This document shows, piece by piece, positions 42,892 to 51,841 of a DNA stretch of 64,000 bases. The stretch covers positions 1,736,001-1,800,000 of the forward strand of contig NZ_CP015864.1 of the NCBI RefSeq assembly GCF_002163755.1, in the 5' to 3' direction. Every line of letters begins with the position of its first letter. The stretch's first letter is position 1. Origin of the DNA: Vibrio campbellii CAIM 519 = NBRC 15631 = ATCC 25920. GTDB lineage: Bacteria; Pseudomonadota; Gammaproteobacteria; Enterobacterales; Vibrionaceae. The position numbers were made by a program, and so were the translations under genes. The notes beneath the pieces were generated by a model. The model had not been told where the DNA came from. It saw only the letters and a program-made list of their open reading frames with translations, and made no database searches.

Positions 42892-45090
42892 ATGGCTATT
42901 TATAAATGGGCGGCTCTTTGCTCATTGTTATTGGTTTCTGGTTGCGGTGGAGATGACTCCTCATCCAGTGCGTCGAATTCAACAACGTCAACAACCTACA
43001 ATGACTACTCCATTACAGCAATTGATGGTTATTTAGTTGATGCGACCGCTTGGTTGGATAAGGAGGGAGTAGGACCGACTCAAAGATCATCTCTTGCTGC
43101 CGTAACAAGATCAAAAGGAGTCGCAACATTTAAGGTTCCGGATGATATTAATCCTGAGGACTACACCGTTTTTGTCCATGCAAGTTCAGGAAAAACCTTT
43201 GACGAAGGTTTGAATCGCTATGTGACAAATGATTTTCTTATGGCAGCTCCAGCAGGAACAAATGTCGTCACACCGTTTTCTACTTTTGTTTATTTCAAAG
43301 TTCAGTCAGGTTTGACAACGGAACAGGCAATAAAGCAATTAGCGGCAGAGCTTCAAGTTAAGCCTGAGCATTTGCTGTCAGATTTCGTGAAGAACAATGA
43401 TGAGCGAATGATTTCTATCGCAGAAGATTTAGTTCGATTAAATCTACTGCCAGATAGCGATGCGAGTTTTGAACAAGTTCTCGATAACTCAACAGAGACA
43501 TATGAAAGTCTAAGTCATTACGCTCAGATTCAATCCGATCCAAATGATTTCTTGCATGTCGTGAGAAACTCAAAAAATGAGATGGAAGTCGATACCGACC
43601 AAGATGGCACCGCTGATAGCGATGACCTTGATATCGACGGCGATGGTATCTTAAACGACGAAGATTCCTACCCGTATGAATTCGATGATCACACAGCCAG
43701 TCGTCCTACAACATTGTCGCTATCTGCGCCTTTAAGTGAAGATATTAACTCAGGGCAGTGGCATTACTTTAAGGTAGAAACTCCGGAAGACATTTTACTC
43801 AATATCAGTTTGAAAGGATTATCAGGTGACGCCGACCTTTACGTGAAACAAGGCTCTCTTCCAACTAAGTTTGATTATGACTGTCGGTCAAACAACAGTT
43901 ACAAGCTTGATGAAAAATGTCTGCAAAGACTTAAAACAGGTCAGGTTCATTTCATCGCAGTGTCTGCCGAAGAAGATACGAGTTACCAAATATTGGCGAG
44001 ACTAGATGAAATAATCGTCAACAAAGTCACTCTTTTATTGCATGGCCTAGCATCAAGTTCAGAAACATGGCAACCGTTGATCAATGACGATAGTTTTTAT
44101 TCTGGAGCCTGTCAGGTACTCGATTTGGATAGCGAACTCGTCTCGCTTCCAGATGTTAATATGCGTGGGGAGTACTGTTTTAGTTTAGATTTCGGTGGAT
44201 ATGACAGAGATACAATACTCAGCTCTAAAGGACTCGATGGGAAAACTTGTGTTTCTGCTCTGGGGTGCAATGGAGACTACTCTAGCTTTGAGTTGCTAGG
44301 CAAAGAAGTAGAAACGATCATTGGTAAAATTGTAGATGAACTTGGAATCGATACGGAGATAGTGCTGATTGGTCATAGCCGAGGTGGCTTAGCTGCTAGA
44401 GCTTACCTACAAAATACCGCCTTACTTAATAGAAATCATGTAAAAGCAATGATGACAACAGGTACGCCTCATCAAGGTTCACCGCTTGGACGTTTTTATA
44501 AATATATGGATGAGAATTGTACGCCAAAGAGCAGTTTTAGGCAGGACAATAGTGTTTGTGAAGACAGCTGGGAAGTGATTGAATTATTGGCTGGTGAAAG
44601 AACATTTTGGGGTTTACCAATTGGTCAATACGTTATGGACTTGATGGCTCCTAGTGTTGATTTTCTATCACCTGAGTCTGAATCAGTTATCGCGTTGAAT
44701 AGAGATGTACTGGCGTTAGAAAAAACAGTGTTATCTCAACTAAGTTACAGCGGAACTGAATTTGGTATTTTGGATACAGATGTTGAAGTTGTTGGTATTT
44801 ATGATTTGTACGACTATGGATCATGGTTTAATGGCGACCACCCACATCCTAGTACGCTTAGGTATATAGAAAATGGCGCAACGAGAGCAAGTTTGGTTGG
44901 CGATGGTATCGTACCCGTCAATAGCCAAAAGTTAAGCCAGGTTCTTACTCCATATGGTAGAAATGTTGATTTCTCTTTAACGAATGATGGTCATAATATC
45001 GTCCATATCGATCAGACTAAGCAAGTTACAGATTTATTTGAGATGTACCAGCAAGTATCAGAATCCATAGGTTGGGGAGACAAAATGTGA
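42892..45090 (+). CDS. Lipoprotein with calcium repeats, PPC domain and lipase-like alpha/beta hydrolase
   Basis: Surface or secreted hydrolase of 732 residues. The lipobox LLLVSGC puts the lipidated cysteine at residue 18, followed by a Ser/Thr linker. Residues about 234-258 are thrombospondin-3-like calcium repeats (DTDQDGTADSDDLDIDGDG). Residues about 275-365 form a bacterial pre-peptidase C-terminal (PPC) domain (SGQWHYFKVETPEDILLNIS, DADLYVKQG-like). The hydrolase domain starts at LLLHGLASSSETW (about 382), has nucleophile elbow GHSRGG with Ser at 496, and a likely catalytic histidine in NDGHNIVH at 701. This resembles PGAP1/triacylglycerol-lipase-like enzymes. Its sequence is AT-richer than its neighbours. 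The stop overlaps the next gene (GTGA). Confidence 0.85.
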   Translation: MAIYKWAALCSLLLVSGCGGDDSSSSASNSTTSTTYNDYSITAIDGYLVDATAWLDKEGVGPTQRSSLAAVTRSKGVATFKVPDDINPEDYTVFVHASSGKTFDEGLNRYVTNDFLMAAPAGTNVVTPFSTFVYFKVQSGLTTEQAIKQLAAELQVKPEHLLSDFVKNNDERMISIAEDLVRLNLLPDSDASFEQVLDNSTETYESLSHYAQIQSDPNDFLHVVRNSKNEMEVDTDQDGTADSDDLDIDGDGILNDEDSYPYEFDDHTASRPTTLSLSAPLSEDINSGQWHYFKVETPEDILLNISLKGLSGDADLYVKQGSLPTKFDYDCRSNNSYKLDEKCLQRLKTGQVHFIAVSAEEDTSYQILARLDEIIVNKVTLLLHGLASSSETWQPLINDDSFYSGACQVLDLDSELVSLPDVNMRGEYCFSLDFGGYDRDTILSSKGLDGKTCVSALGCNGDYSSFELLGKEVETIIGKIVDELGIDTEIVLIGHSRGGLAARAYLQNTALLNRNHVKAMMTTGTPHQGSPLGRFYKYMDENCTPKSSFRQDNSVCEDSWEVIELLAGERTFWGLPIGQYVMDLMAPSVDFLSPESESVIALNRDVLALEKTVLSQLSYSGTEFGILDTDVEVVGIYDLYDYGSWFNGDHPHPSTLRYIENGATRASLVGDGIVPVNSQKLSQVLTPYGRNVDFSLTNDGHNIVHIDQTKQVTDLFEMYQQVSESIGWGDKM

Positions 45091-46133
45091 CGCGAAAACA
45101 AAAACTAGCCATTCTTGTTAGCAGCTTTTCGCTACTCGCTTATTTTGGGTATACCAAACTTGGCTTGCGTGAGTCTGTTAGTTCTGAACTGGTGGGGGAC
45201 GAGAGTAGTAAAGCTATTGCTCATGAGCAGACTAGACAAGGTGGTAAAGCATCAAATATTGAAGATGCATATACCAACCGGGATGGAGAGATGATCGTGC
45301 AGGACAGTCGGCAGACAAGCACTAGCATTTCGACTTTTGGTGTTTGGCAAGAATTGGTGAATTCCATAAAGATAGCAAGGGTCGATTCAGCAAAAGAAAA
45401 ACAATTGATTCTTATGTTGAAGGAGAAAGCAGCCCCTGATGTTTATGATGAAATTAGAAAGCTATTGCAGCTAGGCCCTAATGATGCGTCTGATCGGACG
45501 CAGGAGTACTTATTGAGCCTTTTGGCGGCTATTAACACCCCAGAATCTGTTGCCGTACTTCTAGACGCGTTGCAAACGCTTTCTAACTCGAGCTCAGATA
45601 CGGTATACGTAGCGAAGAAGTCCATACAAAAGATATCTAAAGATGCCAATCACACCAGTTTATTGAAGGATAGCTTTGTAGAGTTAGAAGAAGATAATCT
45701 TTATATCGGTGATGTTGCTCAAGGGATTGCGAAGAATGCTTCGGCGCGTGATTTGGAGTTCTTAATTGATATGGCCAAAACTGATGGCAGCAAATCCAAG
45801 GTGGCTTTATCTAGTTTGCAATACTTAAATAATGAACGTTTGGTTCCGAACTTGCAGCAAGTGATTGATAGTAATGCAGCTGAGAGCCAATTAGTGGCAG
45901 CATCTTTAAATTCCCTTGCTAATATGGGGCAATATGAAGCTGGTGTCGCGTTGATTAAATGGAGCGCTAGTCAGGATGCTTCAGATTTGGCGTACGTTCG
46001 GCAAATTATCTCCCAAGCAGAATCTAGAAGTCCTTCAATGTCTAGAGCTATCGAAAAGACATTACATAAACAAGCGTTTGTTAGCCAAGAAGTAAAGGAA
46101 ATGATTGAGCTAATATACAACCAATCCAAATAG
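45087..46133 (+). CDS. Membrane-anchored HEAT-like helical repeat protein paired with the lipase-like gene
   Basis: A protein of 348 residues. The GTG at 45087 overlaps the previous stop (GTGA) and has GGGAGA upstream. An N-terminal anchor (KLAILVSSFSLLAYFGYTKLG) is followed by a polar linker. From about residue 95 it is entirely helical with HEAT-like repeats (TPESVAVLLDALQTLSN; ARDLEFLIDMAKTDGSKSKV; YEAGVALIKWSASQ). The arrangement (secreted lipase followed by coupled, membrane-anchored, all-helical partner of about 350 residues) recalls lipase foldases. However, the Lif motif RxxFDY is not seen, so this is only an analogy. Confidence 0.75.
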   Translation: MTRKQKLAILVSSFSLLAYFGYTKLGLRESVSSELVGDESSKAIAHEQTRQGGKASNIEDAYTNRDGEMIVQDSRQTSTSISTFGVWQELVNSIKIARVDSAKEKQLILMLKEKAAPDVYDEIRKLLQLGPNDASDRTQEYLLSLLAAINTPESVAVLLDALQTLSNSSSDTVYVAKKSIQKISKDANHTSLLKDSFVELEEDNLYIGDVAQGIAKNASARDLEFLIDMAKTDGSKSKVALSSLQYLNNERLVPNLQQVIDSNAAESQLVAASLNSLANMGQYEAGVALIKWSASQDASDLAYVRQIISQAESRSPSMSRAIEKTLHKQAFVSQEVKEMIELIYNQSK

Positions 46134-46139
46134 AGACTA

Positions 46140-46164
46140 AAAGGCATCATGAAAGGTGCCTTTT
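46140..46164 (+). terminator. Terminator of the lipase-like/HEAT operon
   Basis: AAAAGGCATC-ATGAAA-GGTGCCTTTTGTTT hairpin right after the HEAT-like gene. Confidence 0.75.
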
Positions 46165-46267
46165 GTTTGTGTTTTGCAAGAACAATCAGGGCATGCATTG
46201 TCGCTTTACCATGAAACCGATAAGCTGTTTGGCATCTTGCCAAAATAGCAGTATTAGGAAACGCATC

Positions 46268-47068
46268 ATGGATCTCGATATCTACCAAGTGGACTCTTTC
46301 ACCACCGAACCTTTCAAAGGAAACCCTGCTGGAGTCTGCCTTTCACAAGAACCGTTACCAGAAGCATTGATGTTCTCTATCGCTGAAGAAATGGCGGTAT
46401 CAGAAACCGCTTTTCTCTGTTTGAAAGACATGCGACTGCGTTGGTTCACACCTAAAGTAGAAGTGGCGCTATGTGGTCATGGCACATTAGCTACAGCGCA
46501 AATCTTAAAAGAACAAGGATTAGCGAAGGTTGGCGATACCATTGCCTTTCAAACTCTCTCTGGTGAGCTTCATGCAAAAGTAAACGAGTCGACAATTGAG
46601 CTCGATTTTCCTTCGACTCAGCTTGAAATGGATGTTGAACAAGACGCTACATTGCTAGCGGCGCTTGGATTCAAAGCGGAGCAAGTGGTTTCTTACGCTC
46701 AGTTTGACAGCAAAGGCTTTATTGAAGTCGACAGTGAACAAACCGTGTTGGAGCTCGAGCCTAACTTTGATGCATTAAAGAACATTCAAGGGCGCGGCGT
46801 GGTGGTCACTGCTCAATCGAACTCCCCAGACCTCGACTTTATCTCGCGCTATTTCGCTCCTTGGGTAGGCGTGAACGAAGATCCTGTTACAGGCTCAGCC
46901 CATTGCGCACTGACTCAGTTTTGGGCGCAGAAGCTCGGTCAAAATCAGTTTAGAGCTTATCAAGCCTCAGCGCGTGGCGGCCACTTACAAACCGAGTTGT
47001 TAGAAAACGGACGCATTAAACTGATTGGCTCCGCAAAGACGGTAATCAGCGGAAAACTCAAGGTATAA
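46268..47068 (+). CDS. PhzF-family isomerase/epimerase-like protein
   Basis: A protein of 266 residues with two similar halves of the diaminopimelate-epimerase fold. The start at 46268 (MDLDIYQVDSFTTEPFKGNP) follows AGGAAA. Signature segments: FKGNPAGVCL, SETAFLCLKD (catalytic Glu region), LRWFTPKVEVALCGHGTLA and, in the second half, NEDPVTGSAHCAL. PhzF proteins catalyse isomerisations such as in phenazine synthesis, but most homologues have unknown substrates. It is followed 4 bases later by a VOC protein on the same strand. Confidence 0.92.
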   Translation: MDLDIYQVDSFTTEPFKGNPAGVCLSQEPLPEALMFSIAEEMAVSETAFLCLKDMRLRWFTPKVEVALCGHGTLATAQILKEQGLAKVGDTIAFQTLSGELHAKVNESTIELDFPSTQLEMDVEQDATLLAALGFKAEQVVSYAQFDSKGFIEVDSEQTVLELEPNFDALKNIQGRGVVVTAQSNSPDLDFISRYFAPWVGVNEDPVTGSAHCALTQFWAQKLGQNQFRAYQASARGGHLQTELLENGRIKLIGSAKTVISGKLKV

Positions 47069-47072
47069 CGCG

Positions 47073-47492
47073 ATGAAACAATCCATTATCCATATTGCTT
47101 TGGTCGTAAAAGACTACGATGAAGCGATTGATTTCTATGTGAATAAGCTGAAGTTTGAGCTGGTGGAAGATACTTACCAACCAGAGCAAGACAAGCGTTG
47201 GGTTGTGGTTTCTCCACCGGGTTCTAATGGTGTGACATTATTGCTAGCCAAAGCGTCTAAGCCAGAGCAGCATGACTTCATCGGTAATCAAACCGGTGGA
47301 CGTGTGTTCCTATTTTTGAATACCGATGACTTCTGGCGTGACTACAATCGAATGGTAGAGCAGGGTATTAAGTTTGTTCGCCCGCCAGCGGAGCAAGACT
47401 ACGGCACAGTCGCCGTATTTGAAGATCTCTATGGCAACCTGTGGGATTTGCTAGAAATGAGTCCAAGCCACCCAATGACTGCGCGTTCATAG
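47073..47492 (+). CDS. VOC-family (glyoxalase-like) protein
   Basis: A protein of 139 residues made of two beta-alpha-beta-beta-beta units: IIHIALVVKDYDEAIDFYVN, FELVEDTYQPEQDKRWVVVS, VFLFLNTDDFWRDYNRMVEQ and PPAEQDYGTVAVFEDLYGNLWDLLE. Metal ligands His and Glu are in the expected strands (HIAL; WDLLE). The function (lyase, dioxygenase or resistance) cannot be told. It probably forms a two-gene operon with the PhzF gene. Confidence 0.9.
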   Translation: MKQSIIHIALVVKDYDEAIDFYVNKLKFELVEDTYQPEQDKRWVVVSPPGSNGVTLLLAKASKPEQHDFIGNQTGGRVFLFLNTDDFWRDYNRMVEQGIKFVRPPAEQDYGTVAVFEDLYGNLWDLLEMSPSHPMTARS

Positions 47493-47505
47493 ATTCATAC
47501 TAATT

Positions 47506-47540
47506 GATATTAACAGCGTCTTTCGGGGCGCTTTTTTGTT
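47506..47540 (+). terminator. Terminator after the PhzF-VOC pair
   Basis: AACAGCGTCTTTCGGGGCGCTTTTTTG: GC-rich imperfect stem followed by six Ts. Confidence 0.7.
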
Positions 47541-47608
47541 TCATGTGGTCCACCTTTCGCATTTCTTTCTTTTCTTCCCATTTGGCCTCACTTTGCCTAT
47601 CAGCTTAA

Positions 47609-47623
47609 TTCTCAAAATGAGAA
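47609..47623. promoter_or_regulatory. Palindrome upstream of the LruC gene
   Basis: TTCTCA-AAA-TGAGAA, a perfect 6-3-6 inverted repeat 107 bases before the LruC start, continuing into ATGACATT. It could be a repressor site; the adjacent AATGAGAAT also resembles half a Fur site. Confidence 0.35.
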
Positions 47624-47729
47624 TGACATTAAAGCAAATATAAATTCATGTTTTATAAAGAAGTTATTTCGGCATCATATTTGCCTTATCTCTCTACGAC
47701 CATCGATTCAGTTGATGAGGGGGAATAAC

Positions 47730-49403
47730 ATGAAAGCGGGGAAACTGATTGCGCTGACCAGTTGCTGCGTGTCAATGTTTGGATACGCACTCACTACCAG
47801 TGATTTATCGTTCGAATCAGGTAGCGACAACTCAAATTACACCATTAAAGGCAAGCCTTTAGAGACTGTATCCATTGCGGACTCTTTACCTCACGATACG
47901 CTCTCAAATGTCTACTCGATGCTTCCAGAAGGCACTTACGTTAACAGTGCGTTTATTGCACCAGAGCGTTATTCAAACATCGATATCGATGACGAACTTG
48001 ATGGTGCTGAATACGCAACTGCGTCTGTAACATTCCTGAACGAAGGGGCTGGATATCGAAATACCCTCGGATATTTTGTTTATGACACAGCCAACCCCCC
48101 AGCGACCAAGGATGATATTGCTGCTCACATAGTGATTTTCCCTAACACCTCCAAAGCTCCTGATGGTGATATGCAAGAAGGGGACACGATCAATCTGGAT
48201 GTACAACTCACTTCGGGCCAAACGCTAGCGTTCTTCTTGATTCCAAATGGTTGGCATGTAGGTACTTATAACAACATTCATTACCTAGGTCCTTGGAATA
48301 CCCCTTTTTACAGTTTATCCAGTCTAAACCCAGAAGCGACTGCCGATTACCGTAGGCACAATGTGGCATTCCTAGACACTGAGAATGAATTCCTAGTCTT
48401 GGGGTTTGAGGACATTAAACGCCCTAGTGGAGACAACGATTTTAATGACCTAATTTTTACTGTTGAAGTGACACCTTTCACGGCAGTTGATGGTGTGAAC
48501 ACCGATGGCACCACTGACTCGAAATACGAAGTTCTTGTTCAAGAAAATGATCCTGACGTGACTGTGACCTCGGTTTATCCAAGTTCCAACACTTACGCAA
48601 CGATGGCGTTCGAAGATCGCTGGCCGTTAATGGGTGACTACGACTTTAACGATGTGGTGTGGCGCTATCGTGTGACCGAACTTTTGAATGGTCAACGTGA
48701 ATTAAAGACCATTACCGTCGATTACACCCTACAAGCAATGGGGGCGGGTTATTCCAATGGTTTTGCCGTGAAGCTGCCTAATGTGGATTCATCCAACGTG
48801 GCATCGGTAACGGTGTCCAAAAATGGGCAAGCAGTGGAGCATACGGTGCTTCAATCTGGCAGCGAAACCGTGTTGGTGGTATCGGAGGATTTAAGAGCTG
48901 AACTGGATGCGCTTGGTGTTCTGACTTCAGGTTGTACTTATTACCGTACTCAGAGCAATTGCTTGAATCAGCAAGCTACCGACATCCTCAGCTACCAGAT
49001 GGTCGTCGAACTGACCACGCCAGTCGCACGAGATCAAATCGGTTACCCGCCATATGACTCATTTATCTTTGCGGCAGAAGGTACCTACCACGGGGACTTT
49101 GTTTCGACTTTCCCTGGCATTACATGGCAAACCCACTTTAAGACATTCTCAGGCACTGGGGACATGAATAACGCATTGTTCAACCTGCATGATGACGACA
49201 CAGGCGGCTCGGAATATTTCCTAACCAGCAACAACATGCCTTGGGCAATCAACATTCGTGATGAATGGGATCACCCAACCGAGAAAACAGACATCAGCCA
49301 TGCCTACACAGGATTCCCAGCATGGGTAACCAGCAGTGGCGAAACGGACACCAGTTGGTACAACGCACCAGCGAGTGGCAAAGTTATCTCAGCAACGGAA
49401 TAG
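47730..49403 (+). CDS. Exported LruC-domain protein (DUF4114 and DUF4842)
   Basis: A protein of 557 residues. The start at 47730 (MKAGKLIALTSCCVSMFGYA) after GGGGGAA gives a signal peptide. The first region (about residues 100-255) has the DUF4114 pattern ending FLVLGFEDIKRPSGDNDFND. The second, LruC/DUF4842, starts MAFEDRWPLMGDYDFNDVVW near residue 295 and holds repeated acidic calcium-like motifs (GDxDFND). These domains occur in surface and biofilm-associated proteins of Vibrio, but no defined role is established. It is followed 13 bases later by a small lipoprotein gene. Confidence 0.88.
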   Translation: MKAGKLIALTSCCVSMFGYALTTSDLSFESGSDNSNYTIKGKPLETVSIADSLPHDTLSNVYSMLPEGTYVNSAFIAPERYSNIDIDDELDGAEYATASVTFLNEGAGYRNTLGYFVYDTANPPATKDDIAAHIVIFPNTSKAPDGDMQEGDTINLDVQLTSGQTLAFFLIPNGWHVGTYNNIHYLGPWNTPFYSLSSLNPEATADYRRHNVAFLDTENEFLVLGFEDIKRPSGDNDFNDLIFTVEVTPFTAVDGVNTDGTTDSKYEVLVQENDPDVTVTSVYPSSNTYATMAFEDRWPLMGDYDFNDVVWRYRVTELLNGQRELKTITVDYTLQAMGAGYSNGFAVKLPNVDSSNVASVTVSKNGQAVEHTVLQSGSETVLVVSEDLRAELDALGVLTSGCTYYRTQSNCLNQQATDILSYQMVVELTTPVARDQIGYPPYDSFIFAAEGTYHGDFVSTFPGITWQTHFKTFSGTGDMNNALFNLHDDDTGGSEYFLTSNNMPWAINIRDEWDHPTEKTDISHAYTGFPAWVTSSGETDTSWYNAPASGKVISATE

Positions 49404-49416
49404 CAAGGAGCATCCC

Positions 49417-49875
49417 ATGAATATCTTTACAAGGCTGCCAACCATTATTTTTGTTTCATTGCTTGCCGTTGCCTGTGGAGGTGGTGACGGAGGCGGTGGA
49501 GGTTCTTCAACTCCACCTCCTGAGGCGTCGGATGATCCTATTAAAGGAACCCAAGACATTGTGGCACAACGTGACTTTTCCTTTGATGTTGGCGAGACCA
49601 TTACCTTGTCTATGAACTACCAAGGGGCTTCTGATGGTGCATTGCATCTTTACACCAGAGAGGCGTTTATGGCTGAAAACGGTGATGTGATTGCAGACCC
49701 AACGTCACGCATCACCACCATTTATCCAACCCGAACCAATCAGGTTGAGTTAGAGGTGAATGGCAATTGGACCAAGTTGTACGCACAATGGGTACCAATG
49801 AATGCCGGTGAACCTGAGAAGAACTGGGTGATTTCGTTGAACCAATCCAACAACAATTACCATCTCGATTTTTAA
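49417..49875 (+). CDS. Small lipoprotein encoded after the LruC gene
   Basis: A protein of 152 residues. The start at 49417 has AAGGAG upstream. The signal MNIFTRLPTIIFVSLLAVAC gives a lipidated cysteine at residue 20, followed by a glycine-rich linker (GGGDGGGGGSS). A single small beta-rich domain has QRDFSFDVGETITLSMNYQG and WTKLYAQWVPMNAGEPEKNW. I do not recognise a named family. Tight spacing says it works with the LruC protein, perhaps as its outer-membrane partner. Confidence 0.8.
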   Translation: MNIFTRLPTIIFVSLLAVACGGGDGGGGGSSTPPPEASDDPIKGTQDIVAQRDFSFDVGETITLSMNYQGASDGALHLYTREAFMAENGDVIADPTSRITTIYPTRTNQVELEVNGNWTKLYAQWVPMNAGEPEKNWVISLNQSNNNYHLDF

Positions 49876-49896
49876 TCCAAGATGTCGTTAATAAGC

Positions 49897-49926
49897 AAAG
49901 CGTGGTTAAAGCCACGCTTTATTTTT
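49897..49926 (+). terminator. Terminator of the LruC operon
   Basis: AAAGCGTGG-TTAAAG-CCACGCTTTATTTTT: a 9-bp perfect stem and T-run. Confidence 0.88.
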
Positions 49927-50081
49927 GATAAAAATCCTTCGCAACATTAGCGTGATCTATATCACCTATTGAACGAATCAGATAGAATGGCGGCCACTTT
50001 CAATATGCCCTTGTCTCACCGTATCTCGAAAGTGAATTAACAACTTGTTATTTAAAAGAAATTTCCTTCGAGGACGCCGCT

Positions 50082-51686
50082 ATCATTAGTACAAACAATA
50101 TCACCATGCAATTTGGTGCCGAGCCACTGTTCGAAAATATCTCTGCTAAATTTGGCAACGGCAACCGTTATGGTCTGATTGGCGCAAACGGCTGTGGTAA
50201 GTCGACATTTATGAAAATCCTGAGTGGAGCACTAGCGCCAAGCTCAGGCAATGTGTCTATTACTCCGGGGCTGAAGCTGGGCGTATTGAGCCAAGATCAG
50301 TTTGCGTTCGAGCAATACAGCGTAATTGACGCTGTGATCATGGGCGATCGCAAGCTTTGGGAAGTGAAGCAGGAACGTGACCGCATCTATTCATTACCTG
50401 AAATGAGCGAAGAAGACGGCATGAAAGTCGCAGAGCTGGAAAGCGAGTTCGCAGAAATGGACGGCTACACAGCAGAAAGCCGTGCTGGCGATATTTTGCT
50501 GCAAGCGGGTATTGAAGAAGAGCTGCATTTTGGTTTGATGCAACAAGTTGCTCCGGGCTGGAAGCTGCGTGTGCTTTTGGCGCAAGCTCTGTTTGCTAAC
50601 CCAGATATTTTGCTGCTCGACGAACCAACCAACAACTTGGATATTCACACCATCAACTGGCTAGCGGAAGAGTTGAACCAACGTAAGTGTACGATGATCA
50701 TCATCTCGCACGACCGTCACTTCTTAAACTCTGTGTGTACTCACATGGCAGATATCGATTACGGCGAACTGCGTATTTACCCTGGCAACTATGAATACTT
50801 CCTTGAAGCATCTGGTCTTCGTCGTGAGCAGTTATTGGCTTCTAACGCGAAGAAAACCGCTGAAATCAATGAACTTCAGGAATTCGTAAACCGTTTTGGT
50901 GCGAATGCATCGAAAGCGAAACAAGCCAGCTCTCGCGCGAAGAAGATGGAAAAAATCCAACTCGATGAAGTGAAAGCAAGTAGCCGTGTTAGCCCATCGA
51001 TTGATTTCGGTGAGGGTAAAAAACTGCATCGCTTAGCGTTGGAACTGCAAGACCTTGGTCACTCGTTTGGTGATGAATTGTTGTTTGAAAAAGGCAATTT
51101 GTTACTTGAAGCGGGCACTCGCCTTGCGATCATTGGTGAAAACGGTGTGGGTAAAACGACCTTGCTGCGTTGTCTAGTGAACGAACTCGAGCAAACTCAA
51201 GGCGTAGTAAAATGGTCTGAAAACGCTTCGATTGGTTACTGCCCACAGGACAGCAGTGCAGATTTTGATAATGATCTGACCATCTTTGAGTGGATCTCGC
51301 AGTGGCGTACCGTGAAGCACAATGACCTAATGGTGCGAGGCATTCTAGGTCGCTTGCTTTTTACTGCTGACGATGCCAACAAAAAGGCGAAAAACTGCTC
51401 GGGTGGTGAGAAGAACCGCCTGCTGTTTGGTAAGCTAATGATGCAAGACATCAACGTGCTGATCATGGATGAGCCAACCAACCACATGGATATGGAAGCT
51501 ATCGAAGCACTTAACAGCGCATTAAAAGACTTCACTGGTACTTTGATCTTCGTTAGTCATGACCGTGAGTTCGTATCGTCTTTGGCGACGTCGATCATTG
51601 ATATGAAAGACAAACAGTTAGTGAGTTTCCAAGGTACGTTCGAAGAGTACATGGCACATCAGCAAAAAATGTTGAGTGCCGCGTAA
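50082..51686 (+). CDS. ybiT: ABC-F family ATPase YbiT, with non-standard start codon
   Basis: Soluble tandem ATPase acting at the ribosome. Walker A motifs are GANGCGKSTF (about residue 37) and GENGVGKTTL (about 352). The two signature motifs are APGWKLRVLLAQAL and CSGGEKNRLL, and the Walker B motifs LLLDEPTNNLD and LIMDEPTNHMD. The family N-terminus (E. coli begins MLVSSNVTMQFG) aligns with codons ATC ATT AGT ACA AAC AAT ATC ACC ATG CAA. So the methionine position is an ATC at 50082 (or the ATT at 50085), eight bases after GAGG. The first ordinary ATG at 50106 would lose eight conserved residues. Length with the extended start is 534, as expected. Confidence 0.88.
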   Translation: MISTNNITMQFGAEPLFENISAKFGNGNRYGLIGANGCGKSTFMKILSGALAPSSGNVSITPGLKLGVLSQDQFAFEQYSVIDAVIMGDRKLWEVKQERDRIYSLPEMSEEDGMKVAELESEFAEMDGYTAESRAGDILLQAGIEEELHFGLMQQVAPGWKLRVLLAQALFANPDILLLDEPTNNLDIHTINWLAEELNQRKCTMIIISHDRHFLNSVCTHMADIDYGELRIYPGNYEYFLEASGLRREQLLASNAKKTAEINELQEFVNRFGANASKAKQASSRAKKMEKIQLDEVKASSRVSPSIDFGEGKKLHRLALELQDLGHSFGDELLFEKGNLLLEAGTRLAIIGENGVGKTTLLRCLVNELEQTQGVVKWSENASIGYCPQDSSADFDNDLTIFEWISQWRTVKHNDLMVRGILGRLLFTADDANKKAKNCSGGEKNRLLFGKLMMQDINVLIMDEPTNHMDMEAIEALNSALKDFTGTLIFVSHDREFVSSLATSIIDMKDKQLVSFQGTFEEYMAHQQKMLSAA

Positions 51687-51841
51687 CCAACGTAGCTAAG
51701 CCATATAATTGTGATCAAGCCAAGAAGGTATACCTGTTAAACAGAACTTTGATGGCTTGTTCACTATGATGAATTAATCTAAACCTAATAGAGGTAAGGT
51801 AGTGAGTACCATGCTCGCTACCCATAATTAAGGAGCCGTTC

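Noticed and set aside
45087..46133. The HEAT-like protein as a true lipase foldase (Lif)
   Set aside because: Layout agrees, but the diagnostic RxxFDY motif is not visible, so only an analogy is recorded.
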